From the NCBI RefSeq assembly GCF_037095755.1, contig NZ_JBAWKJ010000002.1, positions 682,001 to 746,000 of the forward strand: a DNA stretch of 64,000 nt. Reading direction: 5' to 3'. The DNA comes from Sphingopyxis sp. CCNWLW2. GTDB lineage: Bacteria > Pseudomonadota > Alphaproteobacteria > Sphingomonadales > Sphingomonadaceae. The position numbers were made by a program, and so were the translations under genes. Below the pieces are notes generated by a model. The model saw only the letters and a list, made by a program, of their open reading frames with translations, searched no databases and had not been told where the DNA came from. This document shows positions 44,415 to 56,108 of the stretch, piece after piece (within the stretch, counting starts at the first letter, position 1; the number at the start of each line of letters is the position of its first letter).

Positions 44415-44537
44415 TCAGGACGCGATGAGAAGGACGACGCCGACGGTCACCACCGCGGTAATGATCGAGCCGATCTTGAACAGGCTGATGAAACCCGCAT
44501 AGGTTTCTTCGGCTGCCTTCATTTCCTGCTGTGCCAT
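44415..44537 (-). CDS. 40-residue aa3-type oxidase subunit-IV-like protein
   Basis: Very short gene. MAQQEMKAAEETYAGFISLF is followed by a single membrane helix (about 21-39, ending VVLLIAS). The E-x-T-Y-x-G-F pattern before one helix matches the small bacterial aa3-type cytochrome oxidase subunit IV family. No oxidase genes are near; it precedes pntA1 by 13 bp, which suggests a role with the transhydrogenase or loose use of the family name. Confidence 0.78.
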   Translation of the reverse strand: MAQQEMKAAEETYAGFISLFKIGSIITAVVTVGVVLLIAS

Positions 44538-44718
44538 CGCTTTTCCCCTATAATGGCCGTTTTCTGTGCGCGAACGCACAGCGCCGCATCCCAGAATCGG
44601 TTATCGCGCCGGTCTTAGCCACGCGTCTCGCGATGCTCAAGTGCGGGTTTGGCTGCTAGACTCTGATGCGGGAAAAGACGAATGCCCTTAATCGCCCTTT
44701 TACCCCTATCGGATAGAT

Positions 44719-46212
44719 ATGCAGCCCTCAGCAGAACAAACCCATAGCAATGTCGGTTCAGGGGGCAGATTCGGAACGATGACGAACACGCGCGACACGC
44801 GAATGGTGATGATCGTCGACAGCGAGCCTGCCCAGCAGCGCTTCCTGGCGGCCCTTGTTTCGCGTGGCGGCTGGCGCAGCGTCATCGCCGCCGACACCGA
44901 CACCGCCCTGGCCAAGCTCGGCACGCAGGAAGGCATGGCGCTCGACGCGGTGCTCGTCGACCAGGGCGCACCGGGCATGGACATTTCCGAATTCGTCGGC
45001 GAGCTCCGCCGCTGGCGCCCCGCGCTGCCGCTCGTCGTGATCACGATGCGCAACGGGGTCGAGGTCGCGGTTGGCGCGATGCGCGCCGGGGCGAGCGACT
45101 TCGTCCAGAAACCGATCGCGCCCGACCGGCTGCTCGAAGCGCTCGACCGCGTCGTGTCGACCAGTGGCCCGCAGGGCGAACTGCGTCCGCTCACCGAGAA
45201 ACTCCGCGCGCCATTGGCGTTCGAGGAAATCATCGGATCGAGCCCCAATTTCCGCAGCGCGCTGGCGATCGCCGCCAAGGCCGCGCGCGCCCGCGTGCCG
45301 GTGATGATCAACGGCAAGCCCGGCACCGGCAAGGAAGTCTTTGCGCGCGCGATCCACAGCGCGAGCCCGCGCGCGCGCGGCCAGCTCGTCATGGTCGATT
45401 GCTCGGCGGTGTCGCCGGGCCTGATCGGATCGGGGCTGTTCGGCCACGAACGCGGCGCTTTCGCGGGCGCGTTCGACCGCCAGGTCGGCCGTCTCGTTCA
45501 GGCCGACGGTGGCAGCATCATCATCGACCATGTCGAGTGCATCCCGCTCGAAACGCAGGCGAAGCTCGTCGAATTCCTGAACAGCGGCGAAGTGCAGATG
45601 ATCGGCGGTTCGATCCGCCAGAGCGTCGATGTGCGCATCATCGCGACGAGCACGAGCCCGCTCGACAAGCTGATCGAGGCCGGCCACTTCCGCGAAGACC
45701 TGTTCTACGCGCTGTCGAGCGCGCAATTCACCCTGCCCTCGCTCTCCGAACGCCGCGGCGACGTCGGCCCGCTCGCGCGCCACCTGCTCGCGCGCATCGG
45801 CGGTCTGCCGGGCATGGGACCGATCGGGGTCACCGACGACGCGCTGCGCCTGCTCGCCGCCTACGCCTGGCCGGGCAACGTCCGCCAACTGCAGGACGTG
45901 CTGTTCCGCGCGGCGGTGAACAGCACGACCGATGTCCTCACCAGTGCCGATTTCCGCGCGATCGAGGCGACGCTCGGCGGCGGCAGCCCGAGCGGCGAAG
46001 GCGAGATCGCGATCAACGGCGAGGCGATCGGCGTCACGCTGTACCTGCCCGACGGCAACCTGCGCCCGCTCGAGGAAATCGAGGCCGACGTCATCCGCCT
46101 CGCGATCGGCCATTATCGCGGCCGCATGAGCGAAGTCGCCCGCCGCCTCGGCATCGGACGCTCGACACTCTACCGCAAATTGAGCGACCTCGGGATCGAC
46201 ACCGCCGCCTGA
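44719..46212 (+). CDS. NtrC-like response regulator with altered sigma-54 motifs
   Basis: 497 residues: receiver domain (30-145; D34, phospho-acceptor D81, K131), AAA+ domain (165-395) and Fis-type helix-turn-helix at the end (EVARRLGIGRSTLYRKL). Walker A GKPGTGKE is at 199-206. The sigma-54 contact loop GAFTGA reads GAFAGA (246-251), and the Walker B Asp-Glu reads Asp-His (IIID270-H271). Both changes suggest weak or no ATP-driven sigma-54 activation, so it may act as a repressor or with sigma-70. Stand-alone, no kinase nearby. Confidence 0.9.
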   Translation: MQPSAEQTHSNVGSGGRFGTMTNTRDTRMVMIVDSEPAQQRFLAALVSRGGWRSVIAADTDTALAKLGTQEGMALDAVLVDQGAPGMDISEFVGELRRWRPALPLVVITMRNGVEVAVGAMRAGASDFVQKPIAPDRLLEALDRVVSTSGPQGELRPLTEKLRAPLAFEEIIGSSPNFRSALAIAAKAARARVPVMINGKPGTGKEVFARAIHSASPRARGQLVMVDCSAVSPGLIGSGLFGHERGAFAGAFDRQVGRLVQADGGSIIIDHVECIPLETQAKLVEFLNSGEVQMIGGSIRQSVDVRIIATSTSPLDKLIEAGHFREDLFYALSSAQFTLPSLSERRGDVGPLARHLLARIGGLPGMGPIGVTDDALRLLAAYAWPGNVRQLQDVLFRAAVNSTTDVLTSADFRAIEATLGGGSPSGEGEIAINGEAIGVTLYLPDGNLRPLEEIEADVIRLAIGHYRGRMSEVARRLGIGRSTLYRKLSDLGIDTAA

Positions 46213-47342
46213 TCAGGCGGTCAGCGCCGCATCGCGCAGCCCGCGCCAGACGCGGAGCGCCTGCCGGTTTTCGGCGATGTCGTGGACGCGGAGCAATTGG
46301 GCGCCCTGCGTCGCCGCCTGATAATGTAGCGCCACCGTGCCGCCGAGCCGCTGGTCGGCGGGCGCCTCGTTGTCGAGCGCTCCGATCATCCGCTTGCGGC
46401 TCGCGCCGAACAGGATCGGGCACCCCAATGTGTGAAACAGCGCGAGCCCGTTGATGAGCGCCAGATTGTCGCCGACGCCCTTGCCGAAGCCGAGCCCCGG
46501 ATCGACGATGATCTTCGCCGGGTCGACCCCGGCGGCGACGCACGCCGCGACGCGCTCGGCGAGCATGTCGTAGACGTCGAACAGGACATGCGCATAATTG
46601 CCGCCTTCGTGCGGATCGCTCTTTGCCGAGGGCGCGTGCATCAGCACGACCGGGCAACCCGCGTGCACGACGACTTCCATCGCGCGGTCGTCGTAGCGCA
46701 GCGCCGAAATATCGTTGACGATCCGCGCGCCGGCGGCGAGCGCGGCCTCCATCACCGCAGCCTTGCGCGTATCGATCGACACCGCGACGCCGCCCCGCGC
46801 GAGCGCCGACACTACGCCTTCGATGCGCTTGATCTCGTCGCCTTCCCAGACCAGCGGCGCGCCGGGACGCGTCGATTCGCCGCCGACATCGATGATCGCC
46901 GCCCCCGCAGCGCCCATCGCGAAGCCGGCCTCGGCCGCGGCAACGGCATCGACATGCTTGCCGCCGTCCGAAAAACTGTCGGGAGTGACGTTCAAAATGC
47001 CCATGAGCTGCGGCTCGTTCAGCCGGATTTTCCGCTCGCCAAGTTGGAGCACGCCGCGCGTCCGCACGACACCGGCGCGCTGCGCATTTGCCGCCTGCGC
47101 CAATGCGTCGGGCATCGCCGCAATCCAGCCATCCCATTCGGGAACCGGAACGATCGCCGATTTGACGGTCAGACCGTCGCGCAGGCTGATATGCCACGCC
47201 GCGAACCAGACCATAGAGTCGGCGATCCGCAGGCAATCGTCATCAAGCTCGTGCGGGCGGTCGACGAAGCAGGTCGGGCGGCAATAGAGTTGCGCATCCG
47301 CCGACGCGGCGCCGAGGTCGGGCTTGGTCAGCGGCTGAAACA

Positions 47343-47343
<1 letters not shown>
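46213..47343 (-). CDS. folP: Dihydropteroate synthase with N-terminal extension
   Basis: Folate enzyme joining p-aminobenzoate and dihydropterin pyrophosphate. 376 residues, about 95 longer than usual. The DHPS body begins near 112 with LMGILNVTPDSFSDGG, and contains DVGGESTRPG, NDISAL, DPGLGFGK and GASRKRMIG. The extra N-terminus (cysteines in YCRPTCF, Trp-rich MVWFAAWHISL) has no family I recognise. The ATG overlaps the ccrM stop by one base (TGATG). Confidence 0.92.
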
Positions 47344-48485
<1,142 letters not shown>

Positions 48486-48519
48486 TCACCCCGTTCCTTG
48501 CTCGTAAGAAGGCCCTGAT

Positions 48520-48671
48520 GAGTCCAGCGGAGTCCGCCGTCAAGCGCAGGAGTCTAAGGATTCCGCCTCTCTAACTGGTTAACGCGATGAGAACGAAACG
48601 AGTCTGGCACACCATATGGAGTCGGCCGCGACTCGGAGACTCAACCACTGGTGGTGTGGCGACGAAGACTC
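48520..48671. promoter_or_regulatory. GANTC-dense upstream region of ccrM
   Basis: Nine GANTC sites in 152 bp: 48520, 48530, 48550, 48559 (GATTC), 48600, 48619, 48630, 48638 and 48667. At 65% GC about 0.5 would be expected by chance. A CtrA-like half-site TTAACCA is on the minus strand at 48576-48582. The region lies between the SDR stop and the ccrM start and must hold the ccrM promoter and leader. Confidence 0.8.
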
Positions 48672-48700
48672 ACCCCCGAAAAAAATTTTGCGTTGCGGGG

Positions 48701-49597
48701 TCAAAGCCCCGGATCGACCCCGGTGAGGTCGATCGAATGCTGCCACAGCTCGCGCGCGAGCTTCGGATCGCGCGCGTCGCGTGTGGCGCGCGCCGGCCCC
48801 GAGCGGCCCGACACCTCGCCGAGCCCCTGCGGCCCCAGATAGTCGCCGCCCTGAACCCGCGCGCCCGTCGCCGCCTGCAACGTCGGCCACGCGCCCTGCG
48901 CCGCACTGTTGAAAAAGGGGCCGGCAAGCGGGGTCATCGTGCGCAGCGGCAGCGGCAGGTGGCGCGTGAGTTCGGTGAGCGCGACCCCCGGATGGCAGCC
49001 GATCGCCTGCGTCGCGCGCCCCGCGGCGCTCAACCGCCGGTCGAGCTCGAACATATGGAGCAGGTTCGCAAGCTTGCTCATCTGATAGCGCGCCCAATTG
49101 TGATAGCTGCGCGACGCCGACAGGTCGCTGTAATCCATCGCGCCGTTCCGGTGCGCGATGCTGCCCGTGATGACGACCCGGTCGTCGACATGGGGGTGGA
49201 TGAGGCCGGTCAGCGCGAAGGTGCCGAGGTGGTTGACCCCGAATTGCAGCTCATACCCCTGCCTGGTCAGCGTCCGGGGCGGGATCATCACCCCCGCATT
49301 GTTGATGAGGACGTCGATCCGCGGTCCCGCGAGCACCGCCTTCGCCGCATCGCGGACCTGGTCGAGGTCGGCGAGATCGAGCGGCTGGAACGACAGTTCG
49401 GCCTTTGGCACGTCGACCCAGATGCGGTTCATCGCCACCTCGGCCTTGTCCTCATCGCGGCAGGCAAGGATCACATGCGCGCCGCGCGCCGCGAGGATTT
49501 TGGTGGTTTCGAACCCGATTCCGGCATTGGCACCGGTAACAAGAAAGGTGCGGCCGGTCTGAACCGACACATCGTCGGCCGAAAATCCTCTGCTCAT
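48701..49597 (-). CDS. Short-chain dehydrogenase/reductase
   Basis: 298 residues. NAD(P)-binding TGANAGIG at the start, NNAG at about 90, Ser in TGSIAH and the catalytic YQMSK. It belongs to the retinol-dehydrogenase-like SDR branch (WW-domain oxidoreductase type, GVNHLGTFALTGLI). Substrate unknown. The ATG at 49595-49597 gives normal length. Confidence 0.9.
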   Translation of the reverse strand: MSRGFSADDVSVQTGRTFLVTGANAGIGFETTKILAARGAHVILACRDEDKAEVAMNRIWVDVPKAELSFQPLDLADLDQVRDAAKAVLAGPRIDVLINNAGVMIPPRTLTRQGYELQFGVNHLGTFALTGLIHPHVDDRVVITGSIAHRNGAMDYSDLSASRSYHNWARYQMSKLANLLHMFELDRRLSAAGRATQAIGCHPGVALTELTRHLPLPLRTMTPLAGPFFNSAAQGAWPTLQAATGARVQGGDYLGPQGLGEVSGRSGPARATRDARDPKLARELWQHSIDLTGVDPGL

Positions 49598-49634
49598 CGC
49601 CTGTTCCCCTCTTAGGCTTTTAGGCTTCGGGCGG

Positions 49635-50189
49635 TCAGACCAGCTGCATTTGTGCGACCGGGGCAAAACTGGTCCGATGGTGCGGCGTCGGGCCATGCTG
49701 GCGCAGCGCCGCGAGATGCTGCGCCGTACCATAGCCCATGTTGGTTTCCCAGCCAAAGCCGGGGAAGTCGCGTGCCGCCGCGACCATGAAGCGGTCGCGA
49801 TGCTCCTTCGCGATGATGCTCGCGGCCGAAATGCACGGATGGAGCGCGTCGCCGCCGATGATCGCGGTCGCGGTATAGCGCCAGCGCGGCAGGCGGTTGC
49901 CGTCGACGAGGACCTCGGCGGGCTCGAACCCCAGCGCCTCGACCGCGCGCGTCATCGCGAGAAAGGTCGCCTGAAGGATGTTGATGCGGTCGATTTCCGC
50001 GACGCTCGCCTCGCCGACGCCCCAGCGACAGCGCGCCTTGATCTGCGCTTCGAGTTCGGCGCGGCGTTTGGCGGTGAGCTTCTTGCTGTCGTCGAGCCCG
50101 GGGATGCCGCCTTCGCAGAGCAGCACCGCCGCCGCGACGACGGGCCCGGCGAGCGGCCCGCGCCCGGCCTCGTCGACGCCGACGATCAT
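49635..50189 (-). CDS. rnhB: Ribonuclease HII
   Basis: 184 residues. Removes RNA from RNA:DNA hybrids and starts ribonucleotide excision. Catalytic acidic residues are in [20 protein letters not shown], and [28 protein letters not shown] are intact. The ATG at 50187-50189 overlaps the thiD stop (ATGA). Confidence 0.96.
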   Translation of the reverse strand: MIVGVDEAGRGPLAGPVVAAAVLLCEGGIPGLDDSKKLTAKRRAELEAQIKARCRWGVGEASVAEIDRINILQATFLAMTRAVEALGFEPAEVLVDGNRLPRWRYTATAIIGGDALHPCISAASIIAKEHRDRFMVAAARDFPGFGWETNMGYGTAQHLAALRQHGPTPHHRTSFAPVAQMQLV

Positions 50190-51328
50190 ATGCGCCACGG
50201 TGGGTAACGCCGATATTCGGCCGCCTGATAGAGACACAGCCGATTGCCGGCGGGATCGGCCAGCCGCGCCTCGCGCCACCCCCATTCCTCGTCCTTCGGC
50301 ATTTGCTCGAACCGCACCCCGCGCCGCGCGAGGTAAGCTACCCACGCATCGAGCGCGCCGCTTTCGAGATAGGCGATCGCCCCGCCCGCCGCGCCGTCTC
50401 CAACATGGATCGACAGCGTCACGCCATTGGCGGCTTCGAAGCGCGCATAACCATTGTCGGGGCTATCGACGATCTGCTTCAGACCCAGCTGTTTGTAGAA
50501 AGCGACCGACACCACATAGTCGTTCGCGGGCAGCGTGACCTGATTCAGCGCCGGGCCGGTGAACAGCCCGTCGTTGCGCACATATTGCTGCCCCATCGGG
50601 CCATGCCCTTGCCCCAGCCCCGGCGCATCGTGCAGCGAAAGCCGCACGAAATCGCGCGCGCGCGCGATCGCCGGTTCGAGCGGCATGCCCTGCGCCAGCC
50701 CGGTCGCGATCGCGCTCGCTAGCGTGCAGCCGGTGCCGTGGCTGTGCGGGGTGTCGATACGCGGAGCTTCCCAGCGCGCGACCTCGCCCTCGCCGGTTTC
50801 GAGCAGCCGATCGATCACCGTCGCGCCCTCGGCATGGCCGCCCTTCACGAGCAGCGAACAGCCGTGCGCGAGCACCGCTTCCTCGCCACCCAAGGCTTCC
50901 AGCTCGGGCAGATTCGGCGTTGCGACCATCGCGCGATCAAGCAGCGCGCGAAACGCGTCAATCGTCGCCGTGTCGGCGAGCACCGATCCGCTCGTCGCGA
51001 TCATCACCGGATCGAACACGAGCGCCGCCTGCGCGAGATCGGGCCGCGACAAGAGCTCCGCGACCGCCGCGGCGGTTTCGGCGCTGCCGATCATCCCGAT
51101 CTTGACCGCATCGACGCCGATGTCCGACGCGACACTGTCGATCTGCGCGAGCACCATATCGGTCGGGACCGGATGGACGCCCTGCACGCCCAGCGTATTT
51201 TGCGCGGTGATCGCGGTGATCGCGGTCATCGCGTGGCCGCCGAGCATCGTGACCGCTTTGATGTCGGCCTGGATGCCCGCACCACCGCCGCTATCCGAGC
51301 CGGCGATAATCAGGACGCGCGCGGTCAC
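50186..51328 (-). CDS. thiD: ThiD kinase fused to a glyoxalase-fold (VOC) domain
   Basis: 380 residues. Residues 1-255 are hydroxymethylpyrimidine / HMP-phosphate kinase of thiamin synthesis ([44 protein letters not shown]). Residues about 262-380 form a VOC domain ([41 protein letters not shown]), unexpected in ThiD. The VOC part has no full set of metal ligands that I can see. Overlaps both neighbours by 4 nt. No TPP riboswitch is visible. Confidence 0.92.
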   Translation of the reverse strand: MTARVLIIAGSDSGGGAGIQADIKAVTMLGGHAMTAITAITAQNTLGVQGVHPVPTDMVLAQIDSVASDIGVDAVKIGMIGSAETAAAVAELLSRPDLAQAALVFDPVMIATSGSVLADTATIDAFRALLDRAMVATPNLPELEALGGEEAVLAHGCSLLVKGGHAEGATVIDRLLETGEGEVARWEAPRIDTPHSHGTGCTLASAIATGLAQGMPLEPAIARARDFVRLSLHDAPGLGQGHGPMGQQYVRNDGLFTGPALNQVTLPANDYVVSVAFYKQLGLKQIVDSPDNGYARFEAANGVTLSIHVGDGAAGGAIAYLESGALDAWVAYLARRGVRFEQMPKDEEWGWREARLADPAGNRLCLYQAAEYRRYPPWRI

Positions 51329-51549
51329 CCCTTATGCTTTCGCTCCGTCGAAGCGGGGAATTTCGCCAGCGCCGCGCCCTCGCGCAGCGGCCGGTCGAGC
51401 AGGTCGCCGCCGCAATTGGGGCAAATCTCGTCGAGCTTGTCGGCGCAGTTGGCGCAGAAGGTGCATTCGAACGAGCAGATGAAGGCGCCGTGAAGGTTGG
51501 CGGGCAGATCGCGTCCGCATTTTTCGCAATCGGGTCGCATTTCAAGCAT
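51325..51549 (-). CDS. DUF1272 zinc-ribbon-like small protein
   Basis: 74 residues. Cys pairs CEKCG, CSFECTFCANCAD and CPNCGGDLL form two probable zinc knots, as in the DUF1272 family. The function is unknown; the composition suggests a zinc protein. It is translated in overlap with thiD (ATGA). Confidence 0.88.
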   Translation of the reverse strand: MLEMRPDCEKCGRDLPANLHGAFICSFECTFCANCADKLDEICPNCGGDLLDRPLREGAALAKFPASTERKHKG

Positions 51550-51583
51550 GGTAAGTCTCTTTCGGTTCTAGAAAATCAAATGG

Positions 51584-52921
<1,338 letters not shown>

Positions 52922-53096
52922 ATTCCCTCAGCTACCTAACCATCGCCCGGCAAATGCCTGCCCCGGCTTCCCACGGGATGGCCCCCGCGGAGCATTTCCC
53001 GGCCCAAAAACCGGTTCCCGTTTCTTTCGGGAGGTGCTCTAAGTCACCCTCTTTTGCTTGGCAAGCAGGCCAGAAAAAACGCCGGGAGAATCCGTC

Positions 53097-54344
53097 TTGA
53101 AATCCGCTTGGTTCATCCTTTCGGCGCTCGTCGCCGGCATGCTTTTGGGAATCGGCGTCGAGCTGGTGTCGCCCGATGCCGGAACCGCCTCGCTTCCCTT
53201 TGTCGAACCGATTGGGCTGCTCTGGCTCAACGCATTGAAGATGACGATCGTCCCGCTCGTCGTCGCGCTGCTCATCACCGGCATCACCGCGACCGCCGAC
53301 GCCGCACGCGCGGGCAAGCTCGCCTTCCGCGCGGTGATGATCTTCCTTGGCGCGATCACGCTTTCGGGCCTGATGACGTTGCTGCTGGCGCCGCTCCTTC
53401 TCCGGCTCTTCCCGCTGTCGCCCGGCGCCGCCGAAGCACTGCGCCACGGGCTTGGCGGCACGACGCAGACAGGACCGTCGCCGACCTTTGGCGATTTCCT
53501 GCTCTCGCTGATCCCGACCAACCCGATTGCCGCGGCGGCCGAGACCGCGATCCTGCCGCTGATCGTCTTCACCACGATTTTCGCTTTCGCGATCACGAAG
53601 CTCGAGCCCGTGCAGCGCGCGACGCTGTCAGGGCTGTTCAAGGCGCTCGGCGACGCGATGCTGATCGTCATCGGCTGGGTCCTCGCGCTCGCGCCGATCG
53701 GCGTTTTCGCGCTGGGCTATGCGCTCGCGGTCAAGGCCGGGGTCGCGGCGTTCGGCGGCCTCATTCATTATGTGCTGATCCTCTCGGCGATCGGCGTCAG
53801 CTGCCTTCTCCTCGGCCTGCTCCTCGCGTGGCTCGTCGTCGGCATTCCGTTGCCGCGCTTCATCCGCGCCATGGTCCCGACGCTCGCGGTCGCGATCAGC
53901 ACGCAAAGCTCGCTCGCCAGCCTGCCCGCGATGCTGAAATCGTCGGAGGAGCTTGGCGTCGATCCCAAAAAGGCCGACGTCGTGTTGCCGCTCGCGGTCG
54001 CCCTGTTCCGTTTCACCAGCCCGGCGATGAACCTTGCGGTCGTCGTCTATGTCGCGTGGCTGTTCGGGGTCGAGCTGACCCCATGGGAGATGGCGGTCGG
54101 CCTTGCGGTCGCGATCGCCGCCGCGCTCTCCTCGGTCAGCCTACCCGGATCGATCAGCTTCGTGACCTCGATCGCGCCGATCGCAGTGTCGATGGGTGTC
54201 CCCGTCGCACCGCTCGGGCTGCTCGTCGCGGTCGAGACTTTTCCCGATATCTTCCGAACCCTAGGTAATGTCATCGGTGATGTCGCCGCGACCAAATATG
54301 CCGCCGACGGCGTCGAGAAGGAAGCAGCAGGAGAAGCCTCATGA
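53097..54344 (+). CDS. Dicarboxylate/amino-acid:cation symporter (DAACS family)
   Basis: 415 residues, about eight membrane helices and two hairpin loops. Typical DAACS regions are LNALKMTIVPLVVALLITG, the Ser-rich STQSSLASLPAML and PAMNLAVVVYVAWLFG with SLPGSISFVTSIAPIAVSMGVP. Imports C4-dicarboxylates, glutamate or related solutes with H+ or Na+. TTG start at 53097 (GGGAG at 53084-53088); an earlier TTG at 53058 is in frame. The last codons overlap the next gene by 4 nt. Confidence 0.88.
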   Translation: MKSAWFILSALVAGMLLGIGVELVSPDAGTASLPFVEPIGLLWLNALKMTIVPLVVALLITGITATADAARAGKLAFRAVMIFLGAITLSGLMTLLLAPLLLRLFPLSPGAAEALRHGLGGTTQTGPSPTFGDFLLSLIPTNPIAAAAETAILPLIVFTTIFAFAITKLEPVQRATLSGLFKALGDAMLIVIGWVLALAPIGVFALGYALAVKAGVAAFGGLIHYVLILSAIGVSCLLLGLLLAWLVVGIPLPRFIRAMVPTLAVAISTQSSLASLPAMLKSSEELGVDPKKADVVLPLAVALFRFTSPAMNLAVVVYVAWLFGVELTPWEMAVGLAVAIAAALSSVSLPGSISFVTSIAPIAVSMGVPVAPLGLLVAVETFPDIFRTLGNVIGDVAATKYAADGVEKEAAGEAS

Positions 54345-55336
54345 AATATCGCAAGCTCGGCCACGGCCTCGAAGTGTCCGCGATCGGCATCGGCTGCATG
54401 CCGATGATCAAGGGCGGCAATATCCTTTATGGCGAGGCCGCCGACCTCGATGAATCGACGCGCACGATCCACCGCGCGATCGACCTTGGCGTCACCTTTT
54501 TCGACACCGCGCAGATCTATGGCCCCTTCAGCAACGAGGAGCTGCTCGGCGACGCGATCAAGGGCAAGCGCAACGGCCTCGTCATCGCGACGAAGTTCGG
54601 CTTCAAATTCGAGGGCAAGGCGATCACCGGGGTCGACGGTTCGCCCGCCAACGCGCGCGCCGCGTGCGAAGGCTCGCTCCAGCGGCTCGGTATCGACACG
54701 ATCGACCTCTTCTACCAGCACCGCGTCGACCCGTCGGTCCCGATCGAGGAGACTGTCGGCGGGATGATGGAGCTGGTGAAGGAGGGCAAGGTCCGCCACA
54801 TCGCGCTGTCCGAAGCCGGCCCCGACACGATCCGCCGCGCCGCAAAGGCCGCGCCGATCACCGCTTTGCAAAGCGAATATTCGATCTGGGAGCGCGACAT
54901 CGAGGACGAGATCCTCGGCGTCTGCCGCGACAATGGCATCGGCTTCGTCCCTTACTCGCCGCTCGGCCGCGGTTTCCTCGCGGGCGCGGTGCGCAGCCGC
55001 GACGAGCTTCCCGAAACCGACTGGCGCCGCAACGACCCGCGCTATTCGGACGAGAATCTGCCCGCCAACCTCGCGATCGTCGATGCGATCGGCGCGGTCG
55101 CTGACAAGCATGGCGTGTCGAAGGCGCAGGTCGCGCTCGGCTGGCTGCTCGCGCAGGGCGACGATATTGTCCCGATCCCCGGCACCAAGCGCCGCGCGAC
55201 GATGGAAGACAGCGTCGCGGCGGCCGAGGTCACGCTGACCGCCGACGACCTCGCCGCAATCGACGCGGCGGCGCCAAAGGGCGGCACGAGCGGCCCGCGT
55301 TATGGCGAGGTAGGGATGCGGATGGTGCGGTTGTAG
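54341..55336 (+). CDS. Aldo/keto reductase
   Basis: 331 residues, YajO/PLP-phosphatase-unrelated AKR of the IolS type. Catalytic residues Asp and Tyr in FFDTAQIYGPFSNE, Lys in ATKFGF and His in FYQHRVDP are present; cofactor-binding PIPGTKRRATMEDSVAA completes it. It overlaps the symporter gene (ATGA), so the pair is co-translated and may handle one substrate. Confidence 0.94.
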   Translation: MKYRKLGHGLEVSAIGIGCMPMIKGGNILYGEAADLDESTRTIHRAIDLGVTFFDTAQIYGPFSNEELLGDAIKGKRNGLVIATKFGFKFEGKAITGVDGSPANARAACEGSLQRLGIDTIDLFYQHRVDPSVPIEETVGGMMELVKEGKVRHIALSEAGPDTIRRAAKAAPITALQSEYSIWERDIEDEILGVCRDNGIGFVPYSPLGRGFLAGAVRSRDELPETDWRRNDPRYSDENLPANLAIVDAIGAVADKHGVSKAQVALGWLLAQGDDIVPIPGTKRRATMEDSVAAAEVTLTADDLAAIDAAAPKGGTSGPRYGEVGMRMVRL

Positions 55337-55389
55337 GCTGCCCGCCGGGCGTCTGCTAACGACCGGAAGCGGACGCTAACGGAGCAATA

Positions 55390-56001
55390 TTATTGGTCTC
55401 GGTACCGGGCTTCTTCTGCCTCCGACAATGGCTTTTGAGGGCTGCTTTCAATCGAGCAAAATCCGAGATGCGCGCCCGGCAGGTTTCTATTGTCCCTTCG
55501 GCGTGTGATCACGGCACCATACACCAACGGCCCAGACGCATTGCCCGACAACTCGGGCGTGTCGGTAAGCTGTATCATAACCCATGCCTTACCGTCTCGA
55601 AATTGCATGAGAGAATCGTAACTTGAGCGAGAGCGCGCATCCCAACGATAAGTTTCGAGGCGAGACGGCTTATCACCAGTACTGGCGCCAAGTAGCGGAT
55701 TTTCGATAAGCCCGCTGTCATCTTGTATGACTTTTAGAGATACGGGTGTGCTCACGAAACCCCGCCAAGCCGGCATGGTCCAAAGCTCCCCTTTTGTTCC
55801 TCGGACACCGCGTCCCCCGGTTTGCTCGAGTTTGAGCTGGCCGACCTTGCCGCCACTGTCGCTGAGCTTGCAATTTACTTTGTATGCCGGAAGCGTCTGA
55901 CGCTCTGCGCTGTCCGTCAAAGCCTCAATTGACATCATTGGCGGCGTTGGCGGTTTCAATTGGGTAGCAGCCTGCGCCATGAGCAAAAAACCGACGATCA
56001 T
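55390..56001 (-). CDS. Orphan protein of unknown function, lower GC
   Basis: 203 residues with a short hydrophobic N-terminus (MIVGFLLMAQAA) that may be a signal, then a Pro-rich stretch and a body of unknown family with two Cys. The base composition (about half GC by eye) is clearly below that of its neighbours, and codon use is more relaxed, so it may be a recent arrival. No operon partner. Confidence 0.6.
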   Translation of the reverse strand: MIVGFLLMAQAATQLKPPTPPMMSIEALTDSAERQTLPAYKVNCKLSDSGGKVGQLKLEQTGGRGVRGTKGELWTMPAWRGFVSTPVSLKVIQDDSGLIENPLLGASTGDKPSRLETYRWDARSRSSYDSLMQFRDGKAWVMIQLTDTPELSGNASGPLVYGAVITRRRDNRNLPGAHLGFCSIESSPQKPLSEAEEARYRDQ

Positions 56002-56108
56002 ACCGCGGCCCCCTCAAATCTGATGTCTAGCAACTTCTCCGCGTAGCTAGCAAAGTCAGGCACTTGCGCAATGTCCGCTCCCCGCCCCAAAGCCGCCATC
56101 CGCCCGCC

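Noticed and set aside
48671-48700. Terminator after the SDR gene (AAAATTTTTTTC stretch)
   Set aside because: The minus-strand T-run is not preceded by a good stem; CCCCG/CGGGG encloses it instead.
51550-51583. Possible TPP riboswitch before the DUF1272-thiD pair
   Set aside because: Only 34 bp separate the gene from glmM, too short for a THI-box, and no THI-box core is present.
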